From Paraclostridium hominis (lineage in GTDB: Bacteria; Bacillota; Clostridia; Peptostreptococcales; Peptostreptococcaceae): a stretch of DNA of 64,000 bases. The notes under the pieces are model-generated. The model had not been told where the DNA came from. It saw nothing but the letters and a program-made list of their open reading frames with translations, and ran no database searches. The stretch lies in assembly GCF_014306135.1 (NCBI RefSeq), contig NZ_JACRWD010000006.1, forward strand, positions 1 to 64,000, written 5' to 3'. Both the position numbers and the translations under genes were made by a program. Positions 1 through 7,819 of this stretch are shown piece by piece; position 1 is the stretch's first letter, and each line of letters begins with the position of its first letter.

Positions 1-401
<401 letters not shown>

Positions 402-491
402 AAAGTTGTCCATCGCTCAGCTATCATTATCTGAATATCTGGCTTGGTTGTTTGTTGTTTAATTCTTTAAAAAGAATTTTTATAATTAACC

Positions 492-513
492 TACTGTTTA
501 ATTTTCAAAGTTC
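492..513 (-). promoter_or_regulatory. boxA-like rRNA antitermination sequence in the rrn leader
   Basis: On the minus strand the leader reads TGAACTTTGAAAATTAAACA. This closely resembles the boxA-like element (TTCTTTGAAAACTAAA) of Bacillus rRNA leaders, which recruits Nus factors for antitermination. It lies between the proximal promoter and the mature 16S 5' end. The assignment is by motif likeness only. Confidence 0.5.
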
Positions 514-529
514 ATTTAACAACTTCATT

Positions 530-558
530 AGTTTAACAAGTTTTTTCTTTCTTGTCAA
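530..558 (-). promoter_or_regulatory. rrn promoter P2 (sigma-A)
   Basis: On the minus strand TTGACA (553-558) is followed after exactly 17 nt by TAAACT (530-535). The start of transcription would fall near 523, giving a leader of roughly 120 nt before 16S. It lies about 70 bp downstream of a second, independent promoter. Confidence 0.75.
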
Positions 559-603
559 CTCTTTTTTGTTATTTCGTTTGCCCTTTTCTCAAGGACAAGT
601 AAT

Positions 604-632
604 ACTATACCACCTCATTTTAATAACGTCAA
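604..632 (-). promoter_or_regulatory. rrn promoter P1 (sigma-A)
   Basis: On the minus strand TTGACG (627-632) and TATAGT (604-609) are separated by exactly 17 nt. Together with the promoter at 530-558 this gives the tandem P1/P2 arrangement usual for rRNA operons. It sits just past the stop codon of the small upstream reading frame at 657. Confidence 0.8.
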
Positions 633-656
633 TACTTTTTTAAAACTTTTTTTATT

Positions 657-860
657 TTATTTTGCAATTTTTTGTGTATAATAATTTTCATACTCTGCAA
701 ATCTAGTATTTTCAATACTTACATTCTTTTTCTTTACTAACTTTCTTTTTCTATTAATTTTGTTATAATCACTTATAACTTCACTATTCATATAAATCAT
801 AACTTGTAAAACTAAAATCATTATAGAAATTAAACACATCCAATTTATTAAATTTTTCAT
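657..860 (-). CDS. Small hypothetical membrane protein
   Basis: This is a 67-residue protein of unknown function. It has a hydrophobic N-terminal segment (about residues 5-24) followed by a basic, polar tail with a KRK-rich stretch around residues 37-46, so it may be a single-pass membrane protein with a cytoplasmic or secreted tail. A run of five G on the minus strand, about 8 nt before the ATG, is a plausible ribosome binding site. It lies between lysS and the rRNA promoters. The reading frame is short, so it could be spurious, but start context and composition favour a real gene. Confidence 0.45.
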   Translation of the reverse strand: MKNLINWMCLISIMILVLQVMIYMNSEVISDYNKINRKRKLVKKKNVSIENTRFAEYENYYTQKIAK

Positions 861-1040
861 TTAATTACCCCCAATATTTTTATTTATTATAGATTTCTAT
901 TTTTTATTCACACTTCCTCTCTTTATTTTTCCCCATACATTTTGTTTTTATATTTTTATTTATCACCTTACCCCAACATTTAATTTTAAACTACATATTT
1001 TTGTATCATTATTATAATTTTAATGTTGAATTAATAATAA

Positions 1041-1072
1041 AAAAACCTTTCTGATTTTAAAATCAGAAAGGT
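1041..1072 (-). terminator. Terminator after lysS
   Basis: This is a perfect 14-bp inverted repeat with almost no loop (acctttctgatttt and its complement). On the minus strand it is followed by a T-rich run, just past the lysS stop codon. Confidence 0.85.
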
Positions 1073-1083
1073 CTTTATTTATA

Positions 1084-2610
1084 TTATTCTTCTATTTCAT
1101 CATTAGAAGTTTCTTTTATAGGTTTCATTGTAGGGAATAATATAACGTCTCTTATAGATGGAGAGTTAGTTAATAACATCATAACTCTATCTATACCTAT
1201 TCCTAGACCACCTGTCGGTGGTAAACCTACCTCTAAAGCATTTACGAAGTCCTCATCCATATCACAAGCTTCGTCATCTCCTAATTCTTTCTTTCTTAAT
1301 TGGTCCATAAATCTTTCTTTTTGATCTATTGGGTCATTAAGTTCTGAGAAAGCATTTGCTAATTCCCATTTATTTGCGAAAGCTTCAAATCTGTCAGTTT
1401 TTCTTGGATCTTCCACATTTCTCTTAGCTAACGGAGATACTTCAACTGGATGATGAGTTATAAATGTAGGTTGGATTAATTTATCTTCACCAAACTCTTC
1501 AAATAAAGCATTTATAACTTCTCCTCTTCTCATTCCAGGAGTTATTTCTATACCTTTTTCCTTAGCTACAGCTAAAGCTTCTTCATCTGTGTTAATAGTA
1601 GAGAAATCTACTCCAGCATATTCCTTAACACATTCTTCCATAGTCATTCTTCTCCATGGAGGAGTGAAGTCTATTTCAGTTCCTTGATAGTTTATCTTCA
1701 TACTTCCAGTAGCAGCTTCTGCCATGTAAGCTATCATATTCTCTGCTATTTCCATCATATCAGTATAATCTGCATATGCTTGGTATAATTCTACAGCTGT
1801 GTATTCTGGGTTATGCTTTATAGACATACCTTCATTTCTGAACATTCTACCCATTTCATAAACTTTATCAAATCCACCTACTATAAGTCTCTTTAAATAT
1901 AGCTCGTTAGCTATTCTTAAGTACATAGGTATGTCTAAAGTATTATGGTGAGTTATAAATGGTCTAGCATTAGCTCCACCAGCTATAGTATTTAATATAG
2001 GAGTCTCAACTTCTAAGAATCCTCTTTCGTCTAAATAAGATCTTAAAGCTTTCATAGCTTTAGTTCTTGTAACGAAAGCATTTTTTACTTCTGGATTAAC
2101 TATTAAATCAACATATCTTTGTCTATATCTTAAATCTTGGTCTTTTAGTCCATGATACTTTTCTGGAAGTACTTGAAGAGATTTTGTTAATAATTTTACA
2201 TCGTTAGCTTTTATAGATATCTCTTCTTTTTTAGTTTTGAATACTTCACCTTCAACACCTATTATGTCACCTATATCATATGTAGAAAAGACAGCATACT
2301 CTTCTTCACCGATTCTATCTAATCTTACATAACATTGAATTCTACCTTCTTGGTCTTGTATATCTATAAATCCAGCTTTACCTTGGATTCTTTTACTCAT
2401 TATACGTCCAGCTAATTTTACAACTTTTCCTTCAAAAGCTTCAAAATTATTTTTTATATCTGTAGAGTAATTAGTTCTATCATATCTACTTACGTGGAAT
2501 GGATTTCTTCCCATCTCTTGTAACTTAGCTAATTTATCTCTTCTTACTTTAAGCACTTCAGTAAGTTCTTCTTTTGCTTGATCATTAGCATGTTGTTGAT
2601 CATTATTCAT
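1084..2610 (-). CDS. lysS: Lysyl-tRNA synthetase, class II
   Basis: The enzyme charges tRNA-Lys with lysine in the cytoplasm. The 508-residue length fits bacterial LysRS. The N-terminal OB-fold anticodon-binding domain covers about residues 55-180. The class II catalytic core shows motif 2 (FRNEGMSIKHNPEYT) and motif 3 (GLGIGIDRVMMLL) near the C-terminus. A GGAGG ribosome binding site precedes the ATG. It follows greA by only about 15 bp, so greA-lysS, and probably dusB upstream, form one transcript ending at the terminator at 1041-1072. Confidence 0.97.
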   Translation of the reverse strand: MNNDQQHANDQAKEELTEVLKVRRDKLAKLQEMGRNPFHVSRYDRTNYSTDIKNNFEAFEGKVVKLAGRIMSKRIQGKAGFIDIQDQEGRIQCYVRLDRIGEEEYAVFSTYDIGDIIGVEGEVFKTKKEEISIKANDVKLLTKSLQVLPEKYHGLKDQDLRYRQRYVDLIVNPEVKNAFVTRTKAMKALRSYLDERGFLEVETPILNTIAGGANARPFITHHNTLDIPMYLRIANELYLKRLIVGGFDKVYEMGRMFRNEGMSIKHNPEYTAVELYQAYADYTDMMEIAENMIAYMAEAATGSMKINYQGTEIDFTPPWRRMTMEECVKEYAGVDFSTINTDEEALAVAKEKGIEITPGMRRGEVINALFEEFGEDKLIQPTFITHHPVEVSPLAKRNVEDPRKTDRFEAFANKWELANAFSELNDPIDQKERFMDQLRKKELGDDEACDMDEDFVNALEVGLPPTGGLGIGIDRVMMLLTNSPSIRDVILFPTMKPIKETSNDEIEE

Positions 2611-2625
2611 TTGTATACCTCCAGA

Positions 2626-3105
2626 TTATCTTCTTATTTCTAATATCTCGAACTTAGCAATCCCGTCAGGAACTTGAACATCTACTATTTCTCCTTTTGC
2701 TCTACCTAAAAGAGCTTTCCCTACAGGTGATTCATTAGATATTTTACCTTCATATGGATCAGCTTCAGCAGAACCAACTATTGTATATTCTACCTCTTCT
2801 TCAAATTCCATATCATTAACCTTAACTATAGATCCTATAGTTACTATATTTGAATCTATCTTAGACTCATCTATTATAACTGCTTTTCTTAGCATGTTTT
2901 CAAGCTTTATTATTCTTTCTTCAACTTGAGCTTGTTCATTTTTAGCTTCATCATACTCAGCATTTTCTGATATATCTCCAAAAGATATAGCTATCTTTAT
3001 TCTTTCAGCAACTTCTCTTCTTCTAACTGACTTTAGATACTCTACCTCGTCCTCTAACTTTTGGTAACCTTCTTGAGTTAATAATATTTCCTTATTATCT
3101 TCCAT
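2626..3105 (-). CDS. greA: Transcription elongation factor GreA
   Basis: GreA rescues backtracked RNA polymerase by stimulating cleavage of the nascent RNA 3' end. The 159-residue length is standard. The N-terminal coiled-coil (about residues 10-75) carries the tip region DISENAEYDEAK with the conserved acidic residues. The C-terminal FKBP-like domain includes ESPVGKALLGRAKGE. It is translated from an ATG with a good AGGAG site. It lies between dusB and lysS, an order also common in related clostridia. Confidence 0.96.
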   Translation of the reverse strand: MEDNKEILLTQEGYQKLEDEVEYLKSVRRREVAERIKIAISFGDISENAEYDEAKNEQAQVEERIIKLENMLRKAVIIDESKIDSNIVTIGSIVKVNDMEFEEEVEYTIVGSAEADPYEGKISNESPVGKALLGRAKGEIVDVQVPDGIAKFEILEIRR

Positions 3106-3204
3106 AACCCCTACAACTCCTTCTCTTAATTATTATTTAAAATTAAACAAAACTTATTTTATATCTTAAGCATTTATGCGCTATATTATAAATTACTATC
3201 ATCC

Positions 3205-4173
3205 TTATGTCAAGGAGTGGTCCAGGTAGTCACTTAGCTTGTTTACAACTTCTTCACAGCTTTCTATCTTGTTAATTTCATCTCTTAATCTAGCTGATCC
3301 TCTAAGACCTTTTAGGTACCATGCAATATGTTTTCTCATCTCTCTTACAGCAACATACTCTCCATGTTCCTCTACTGCTAATTTTAAATGCTTTAAAGCT
3401 GTATTTATTCTTTCTTCGCAAGTAGGCTCTGGTAATATTTCTCCTGTTTTCATATAATGATTTATTCTTTTAAATATCCATGGATTACCTTGAGCACCTC
3501 TACCTATCATTATTGCATCGCAATTAGTTTTATTTATCATATTTATAGCATCTTCTACTTCAAATACATCACCATTACCAATTACAGGTATATTTATATT
3601 TTTCTTTATTTCAGCTATTATATCCCAATCAGCTTTTCCTGAATAATATTGTTCTCTCGTTCTTCCATGTATAGCTAATGCACTTATACCTGACGCTTCT
3701 GCAATTTTTGCAATTTCAACAGCATTCACACTATTATCATCCCAGCCTTTTCTTATTTTTAAAGTAACAGGCTTTTTAGATTTTTTAACAACAGATTTTA
3801 ATACTTCTTCAGCTAATTTAGGATTTTTCATAAGAGCAGATCCGTCTCCATTTTTTACAACCTTAGGAGCTGGACATCCCATATTTATATCCAATATTTC
3901 ATTTGGATATTCATTTAATATTTCTGCGGCTCCTCCCATAAATTCTGGATCTGAACCAAAAATTTGAACAGCAACAGGATGTTCTTCATTCTCTATCTTT
4001 AGCATTTTTTTAGTATTCTTATCATCATAGCAAAGGGCTTTTGCATTAATCATTTCTGTATATAACATACCACAATCTTGTTCTTTACATATTAATCTAA
4101 ATGGTAAATCTGTTACTCCTGCCATAGGAGATAAAAATACCTTATTGTCTAGTGTAACATTTCCTATTTTCAT
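3205..4173 (-). CDS. dusB: tRNA-dihydrouridine synthase, DusB type
   Basis: This flavoenzyme reduces uridine to dihydrouridine in tRNA. The 322-residue protein begins with the FMN-binding TIM barrel (LSPMAGVTDLPFR, residues about 14-26). It contains NMGCPAPKVVKNGDGSALM with the catalytic Cys near residue 99, and IGRGAQGNPWIF in the phosphate-binding region. The C-terminal helical tRNA-binding domain carries the conserved REMRKH...WYLKG. It has an AGAGGAG site before the ATG and is the first gene of the dusB-greA-lysS group. A gap of about 100 bp precedes greA. Confidence 0.93.
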   Translation of the reverse strand: MKIGNVTLDNKVFLSPMAGVTDLPFRLICKEQDCGMLYTEMINAKALCYDDKNTKKMLKIENEEHPVAVQIFGSDPEFMGGAAEILNEYPNEILDINMGCPAPKVVKNGDGSALMKNPKLAEEVLKSVVKKSKKPVTLKIRKGWDDNSVNAVEIAKIAEASGISALAIHGRTREQYYSGKADWDIIAEIKKNINIPVIGNGDVFEVEDAINMINKTNCDAIMIGRGAQGNPWIFKRINHYMKTGEILPEPTCEERINTALKHLKLAVEEHGEYVAVREMRKHIAWYLKGLRGSARLRDEINKIESCEEVVNKLSDYLDHSLT

Positions 4174-4235
4174 ATATAGTCTCCTCTTTTAAAGTTTTAC
4201 TTATATCTATACCCATTTTCCTATAATATCTTATC

Positions 4236-4270
4236 ATAAAAAAGGAACTGGATTTAATATCCAATTCCTT
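4236..4270 (-). terminator. Terminator after coaX
   Basis: Inverted repeat aaggaactggat / atccaattcctt (4242-4253 with 4259-4270), followed by a T run on the minus strand. It closes the panT-coaX transcript. Confidence 0.8.
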
Positions 4271-4274
4271 GTTA

Positions 4275-5045
4275 CTATTCTTTATTTTTATCATAGATTA
4301 TTCTTAATCCTTCTAAAGTTAAGAACTTATCTACACAATCTATACTATTAGTCTCAGATGCTATTAATGATGATAGTCCTCCTGTAGCGACTACTTTCAC
4401 ATCTTCATTTCCTAATTCTTCCTTCATCATCTTTACAATTTTATCTACTAAACCTACATATCCATATATTATCCCAGATTGCATAGCCGAAACTGTATTT
4501 TTACAAATCGTCATTCCAGGCTTTAAAAGTTCTACTCTAGGAAGTTTTGATGCTCTTTGGAATAGAGCTTCACTTGATATTTTTATACCAGGTGCTATAG
4601 TTCCTCCTAAATAGTCACCTTTTGCTGATATAGCACAAAAAGTTGTAGCTGTTCCAAAATCGATTATTATCATAGGTGCTTTATACTTTTCTATTGCAGC
4701 AACGGCATTTACTATTCTATCTGCCCCAACTTGCTTAGGATTATCATATTTAATATTTAATCCTGTTTTTATTCCAGGCCCAACTACTAATGGTTGTTTG
4801 TTGAAATATTTTATACAAAAATTCTCAAGAGAATGCATAACATTAGGTACAACTGATGATATTATCACATCTTTTATTGATTTTATGTCTACATTATCAT
4901 ATTGAAATAAATTATTTATCAGCATCCCATATTCATCTGATGTTTTTGCTTTATCAGTACTAATTCTCCAATACTTTTTTAGCTCTTTTCCCTCATATAT
5001 ACCTAATACCATGTTGGTATTTCCAACGTCAAATACTAAAAGCAT
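4275..5045 (-). CDS. coaX: Type III pantothenate kinase
   Basis: CoaX phosphorylates pantothenate, the first step of coenzyme A synthesis. The 256-residue protein has the ASKHA-fold signatures of type III enzymes: DVGNTNMVLG at the N-terminus (phosphate loop), PxQVGADRIVNAVAA near residue 100, and IIDFGTATTF near residue 128. It lies 17 bp downstream of the S component of a predicted pantothenate transporter, so uptake and phosphorylation of the vitamin appear to be made from one transcript. The tandem hairpins at 5676-5775 would control both genes. Confidence 0.95.
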   Translation of the reverse strand: MLLVFDVGNTNMVLGIYEGKELKKYWRISTDKAKTSDEYGMLINNLFQYDNVDIKSIKDVIISSVVPNVMHSLENFCIKYFNKQPLVVGPGIKTGLNIKYDNPKQVGADRIVNAVAAIEKYKAPMIIIDFGTATTFCAISAKGDYLGGTIAPGIKISSEALFQRASKLPRVELLKPGMTICKNTVSAMQSGIIYGYVGLVDKIVKMMKEELGNEDVKVVATGGLSSLIASETNSIDCVDKFLTLEGLRIIYDKNKE

Positions 5046-5062
5046 CTAATCTAACCTTCTTT

Positions 5063-5656
5063 CTATTTTTTGCTTTTCTTTAGTATAATTACAACTCCAG
5101 ATACAACTAAAGCTCCAACAATAGCTTCAGGTATACCATTAGTAGCAGCAATTCCTAATATTACAGCTCCAGCTGTAGATGTATCTCCTCCTATAGCTTC
5201 TACATATCTTTGTGCATACAGTAAATATACAAGCCCTAAAACTCCAAATGTATTTATAATCGAACCTAAAAAACCAGAGCATAACCCTGAAACAGAAAGA
5301 TTTTTAGTTAATTTAAATACACTTTTATAAATGTAATATGTAGCAATACCCATTAAAACTCTTGGAAGTATCGAAACTATCGGGTTCATAAACATAAAAT
5401 TAGTTGGACTTGGCGTAGTTATGGCTCTCATAAAACTAGTTAGCCCAAATATTAATCCTAATATTCCCCCAACCATAGGCCCTTCAATTATAGATCCGAT
5501 TATAACTGGTATATGCATTATAGTTGCATTAACAGGTCCAATCGGTATAAATCCCAGTGGCGTCATAGATAACATTATAGATATAGCTGATAACATACCT
5601 ATTATAGCCATTTGCCTAACATTAATTTTTTTCTCTACTCCTACTTGTGTTTTCAT
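5063..5656 (-). CDS. panT: ECF transporter S component, predicted pantothenate uptake (PanT type)
   Basis: This is a 197-residue, strongly hydrophobic protein with about six membrane segments and no ATPase domain. That is the pattern of a substrate-binding (S) component that uses a shared EcfAAT energizing module encoded elsewhere. Motifs such as PLGFIPIGPVNATIMHIPVIIGSIIEGP are typical of the family. Substrate assignment is an inference from the adjacent coaX and from the pan-like RNA hairpins in its leader. A GGAGGTG site lies 10 nt before the ATG. A different vitamin is possible on sequence alone. Confidence 0.85.
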   Translation of the reverse strand: MKTQVGVEKKINVRQMAIIGMLSAISIMLSMTPLGFIPIGPVNATIMHIPVIIGSIIEGPMVGGILGLIFGLTSFMRAITTPSPTNFMFMNPIVSILPRVLMGIATYYIYKSVFKLTKNLSVSGLCSGFLGSIINTFGVLGLVYLLYAQRYVEAIGGDTSTAGAVILGIAATNGIPEAIVGALVVSGVVIILKKSKK

Positions 5657-5675
5657 TTCTAAAATACACCTCCGT

Positions 5676-5698
5676 TCCAGCTCTTAAAAGATGCCGGA
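5676..5698 (-). promoter_or_regulatory. pan-like RNA hairpin 2 in the panT-coaX leader
   Basis: On the minus strand UCCGGC pairs with GCUGGA, then an unpaired A, then UCUU pairs with AAGA around a very small loop. The bulged A next to a GGC/GCY stem is shared with the hairpin at 5742-5775. The hairpin ends about 20 nt before the panT start codon, adjacent to its ribosome binding site. Two copies of such hairpins before pantothenate genes fit the published pan RNA motif, but the consensus was recalled, not searched. Confidence 0.5.
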
Positions 5699-5741
5699 CT
5701 TTTCATTAAAATTTTTAGTTGTTATTTATCTATATCATAAT

Positions 5742-5775
5742 CAGTCAGGCTCCTAATTTATAAGGATGCCAGCTG
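5742..5775 (-). promoter_or_regulatory. pan-like RNA hairpin 1 in the panT-coaX leader
   Basis: On the minus strand GGC pairs with GCC, then an unpaired A, then UCCU pairs with AGGA around an 8-nt loop. An outer CAG/CUG stem is set off by a small internal loop. It has the same bulged-A design as the hairpin 43 bp downstream. It lies between the P1 peptidase gene stop and panT. Confidence 0.5.
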
Positions 5776-5821
5776 CAACAAAAACAATTTTATCAATAGG
5801 TAATAACATTGTCAATAATTC

Positions 5822-6787
5822 TTATTTTAAATTAATTTCATTGTATGAAGGTATATTATTAATTGATTTTGCATTTTTAATCGCATTTATTATACTCTTT
5901 TCAACTACCTCTGTAGCCAAGGAACCTAGCAACGTTACATCCGTTTCAATCTCACCAGTTGCTAATGTAAATATAGTATCTCCATCATGTGGAGTATGTA
6001 TTGGAAATATCGTTTTTGCATATCCATTATGTGCCATCTGAGATACCTTTTTACACTGGGCCTTGTCCAACTTAGCATTAGTAGCCACGACTCCTATAGT
6101 CGTATTATCTATATTAAATCCACCTTTGTTCACACCTTGTTTCATAAGATCGTAAGTATTTAAAAATTCATCTTTACTATCATTTAAAACTCCAGCTATT
6201 ACTTTCCCTTCTTCATATACATCTCCAAAAGCATTTACAGCTATTAATGCAGCTACAACTAACCCATTATCTAACTTAATCGAGTAACTTCCTATTCCAC
6301 CTTTAGTACAGAAATTACTACCTTTTATTTTCCCAACAGTAGCTCCACACCCTGCACCAAAATTACCTTGCTCAAGATTTGTATAACTAGCTACCTTACA
6401 AGCTTCATATCCCATATCAATATTTGGTCTACATTTTGGATCTCCAACTCCTAAGTCAAATAATACTGCCCCAGTTACAATAGGTACCTTTGCAACTCCA
6501 ACATCAAAGCCTATCCCATTTTCTTCTAAATATTTACTTACACCACATGTAGCTTCTAATCCAAACGCAGAACCACCAGATAATACTACAGCATGCACTT
6601 TTTGAATCATGTTAATAGGATCTAACAAATCAGTTTCTCTTGTCCCAGGTGCTGAACCCCTAACATCAACCCCACATACTGCACCTTCTTCACATATAAT
6701 AACACTACACCCAGTTAAGCCTTCCATTTGTTGTACTTGGCCTACTTTAATCCCTTTAACATCTAAAATATTATTATACATATCCAT
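5822..6787 (-). CDS. P1 family peptidase (DmpA/NylC-like N-terminal nucleophile hydrolase)
   Basis: The 321-residue protein belongs to peptidase family S58/P1, whose members cleave themselves and act as aminopeptidases or amidases. Visible signatures are GVDVRGSAPGTRETDLL (about 39-55), VLSGGSAFGLEA (68-79), GNFGAGCGATVGK (141-153) and the junction DN-TTIGVVATNAKL. By analogy with NylC (Asn/Thr junction), the predicted self-cleavage site is Asn228/Thr229, with Thr229 as nucleophile. The physiological substrate is unknown. It overlaps the birA end by 14 bp, so the two are co-translated. The gap to panT is about 165 bp and holds the pan-like hairpins. Confidence 0.9.
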   Translation of the reverse strand: MDMYNNILDVKGIKVGQVQQMEGLTGCSVIICEEGAVCGVDVRGSAPGTRETDLLDPINMIQKVHAVVLSGGSAFGLEATCGVSKYLEENGIGFDVGVAKVPIVTGAVLFDLGVGDPKCRPNIDMGYEACKVASYTNLEQGNFGAGCGATVGKIKGSNFCTKGGIGSYSIKLDNGLVVAALIAVNAFGDVYEEGKVIAGVLNDSKDEFLNTYDLMKQGVNKGGFNIDNTTIGVVATNAKLDKAQCKKVSQMAHNGYAKTIFPIHTPHDGDTIFTLATGEIETDVTLLGSLATEVVEKSIINAIKNAKSINNIPSYNEINLK

Positions 6788-7751
6788 GCTCCCCTCTTAT
6801 AGATACTTCTCCAGATATAATTTCTTTTCTATTTCCTTTTTCATCTTCTATAACTAAATTTCCATCTTGATTTATATCAATACATTTAACTTTTTCTTTT
6901 TTATCATTTTTTATAGTATATATATTATGTCCTATAATTGCAGAGTGTTTTCTACAAATATCTAAAGTTTTACTCTTATCATTATGGTATATATAATCTA
7001 TATAATTTTTTTCAAATTCCAATATGAAACTTCTAATTACTTCTACCCTAGATATATTATACCCTTCCTTTTGAATTGATGTCGCAATATTAACTATATC
7101 CTCAGAAAAATCTAATGTTTTAACATTTATGCCTATCCCTAAAACTATATAATTTACTCTTTCAATTTCAGCTGATAGTTCTGTTAGTATACCACATACT
7201 TTTTTTCCATTTATGATTACATCATTTGGCCATTTTATACTCGCATCTATCCCTAAGTTGTTAAGAGCTTTTACTATACTTGCTCCAGCGATTAATGTTA
7301 TAAATGGCGCATCCATAGGAAGTATATCAGGTTTTAATATAATACTCATCCATATTCCATCATATTTTTTAGAGTGCCATTGTCTTCCTAGTCTACCTCT
7401 ACCATTTACTTGTTCTTCACTTATAATTATTGTTCCATTTTTTTTATCAATAGAAACACTTTTAGCATAATTATTTGTTGAATCTATAGAATCAAAATGA
7501 ATTATATCTTTTCCAATAAATTCAGTTTTTATTTCATGCATAATATTTTCTTTACTAAGAATATCATTAGGTATCTCTTTTAATCTGTAACCTTTTCTGT
7601 TTACAGATTCTATATCATAACCTTGTTCTTTTAAAGCTTTTACATGTTTCCATACAGCAGTTCTAGATATACCTAATTGTTTAGATATTTCTTCCCCTGA
7701 TATAAACCCCAAACTATTATCTAGCAATATATTAATAACTTTTTCTCTCAA
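6774..7751 (-). CDS. birA: Biotin operon repressor / biotin-[acetyl-CoA carboxylase] ligase
   Basis: A bifunctional BirA: it attaches biotin to carboxylase subunits and, bound to biotinyl-AMP, represses biotin genes. An N-terminal winged helix (about residues 5-60, EEISKQLGISRTAVWKHVKALKEQGY) precedes the ligase core with GRGRLGRQWHS (biotinyl-AMP loop), SIKWPNDVIINGKKVCGIL and a small C-terminal SH3-like domain. The frame is open from a GTG at 7760. A GAGGTG ribosome site at 7758-7763 is best placed for a TTG at 7751, chosen here. The stop overlaps the peptidase start downstream. Confidence 0.93.
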   Translation of the reverse strand: MREKVINILLDNSLGFISGEEISKQLGISRTAVWKHVKALKEQGYDIESVNRKGYRLKEIPNDILSKENIMHEIKTEFIGKDIIHFDSIDSTNNYAKSVSIDKKNGTIIISEEQVNGRGRLGRQWHSKKYDGIWMSIILKPDILPMDAPFITLIAGASIVKALNNLGIDASIKWPNDVIINGKKVCGILTELSAEIERVNYIVLGIGINVKTLDFSEDIVNIATSIQKEGYNISRVEVIRSFILEFEKNYIDYIYHNDKSKTLDICRKHSAIIGHNIYTIKNDKKEKVKCIDINQDGNLVIEDEKGNRKEIISGEVSIRGEHGYV

Positions 7752-7784
7752 CAATAACACCTCTACCTTAATAATAATTAAACT

Positions 7785-7810
7785 AAAGGCTAGGGTAAAC
7801 CCTAGCCTTT
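7785..7810 (-). terminator. Terminator after ftsH
   Basis: Inverted repeat aaaggctaggg / ccctagccttt with a 4-nt loop, directly after the ftsH stop codon and before birA. The following minus-strand stretch is only moderately T-rich. Confidence 0.7.
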
Positions 7811-7819
7811 GATTTTTTA

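Noticed and set aside
5070..5687. Plus-strand reading frames opposite panT
   Set aside because: They are rich in Ile, Thr, Ser and Pro as expected for the reverse complement of a membrane protein gene, and have no ribosome sites.
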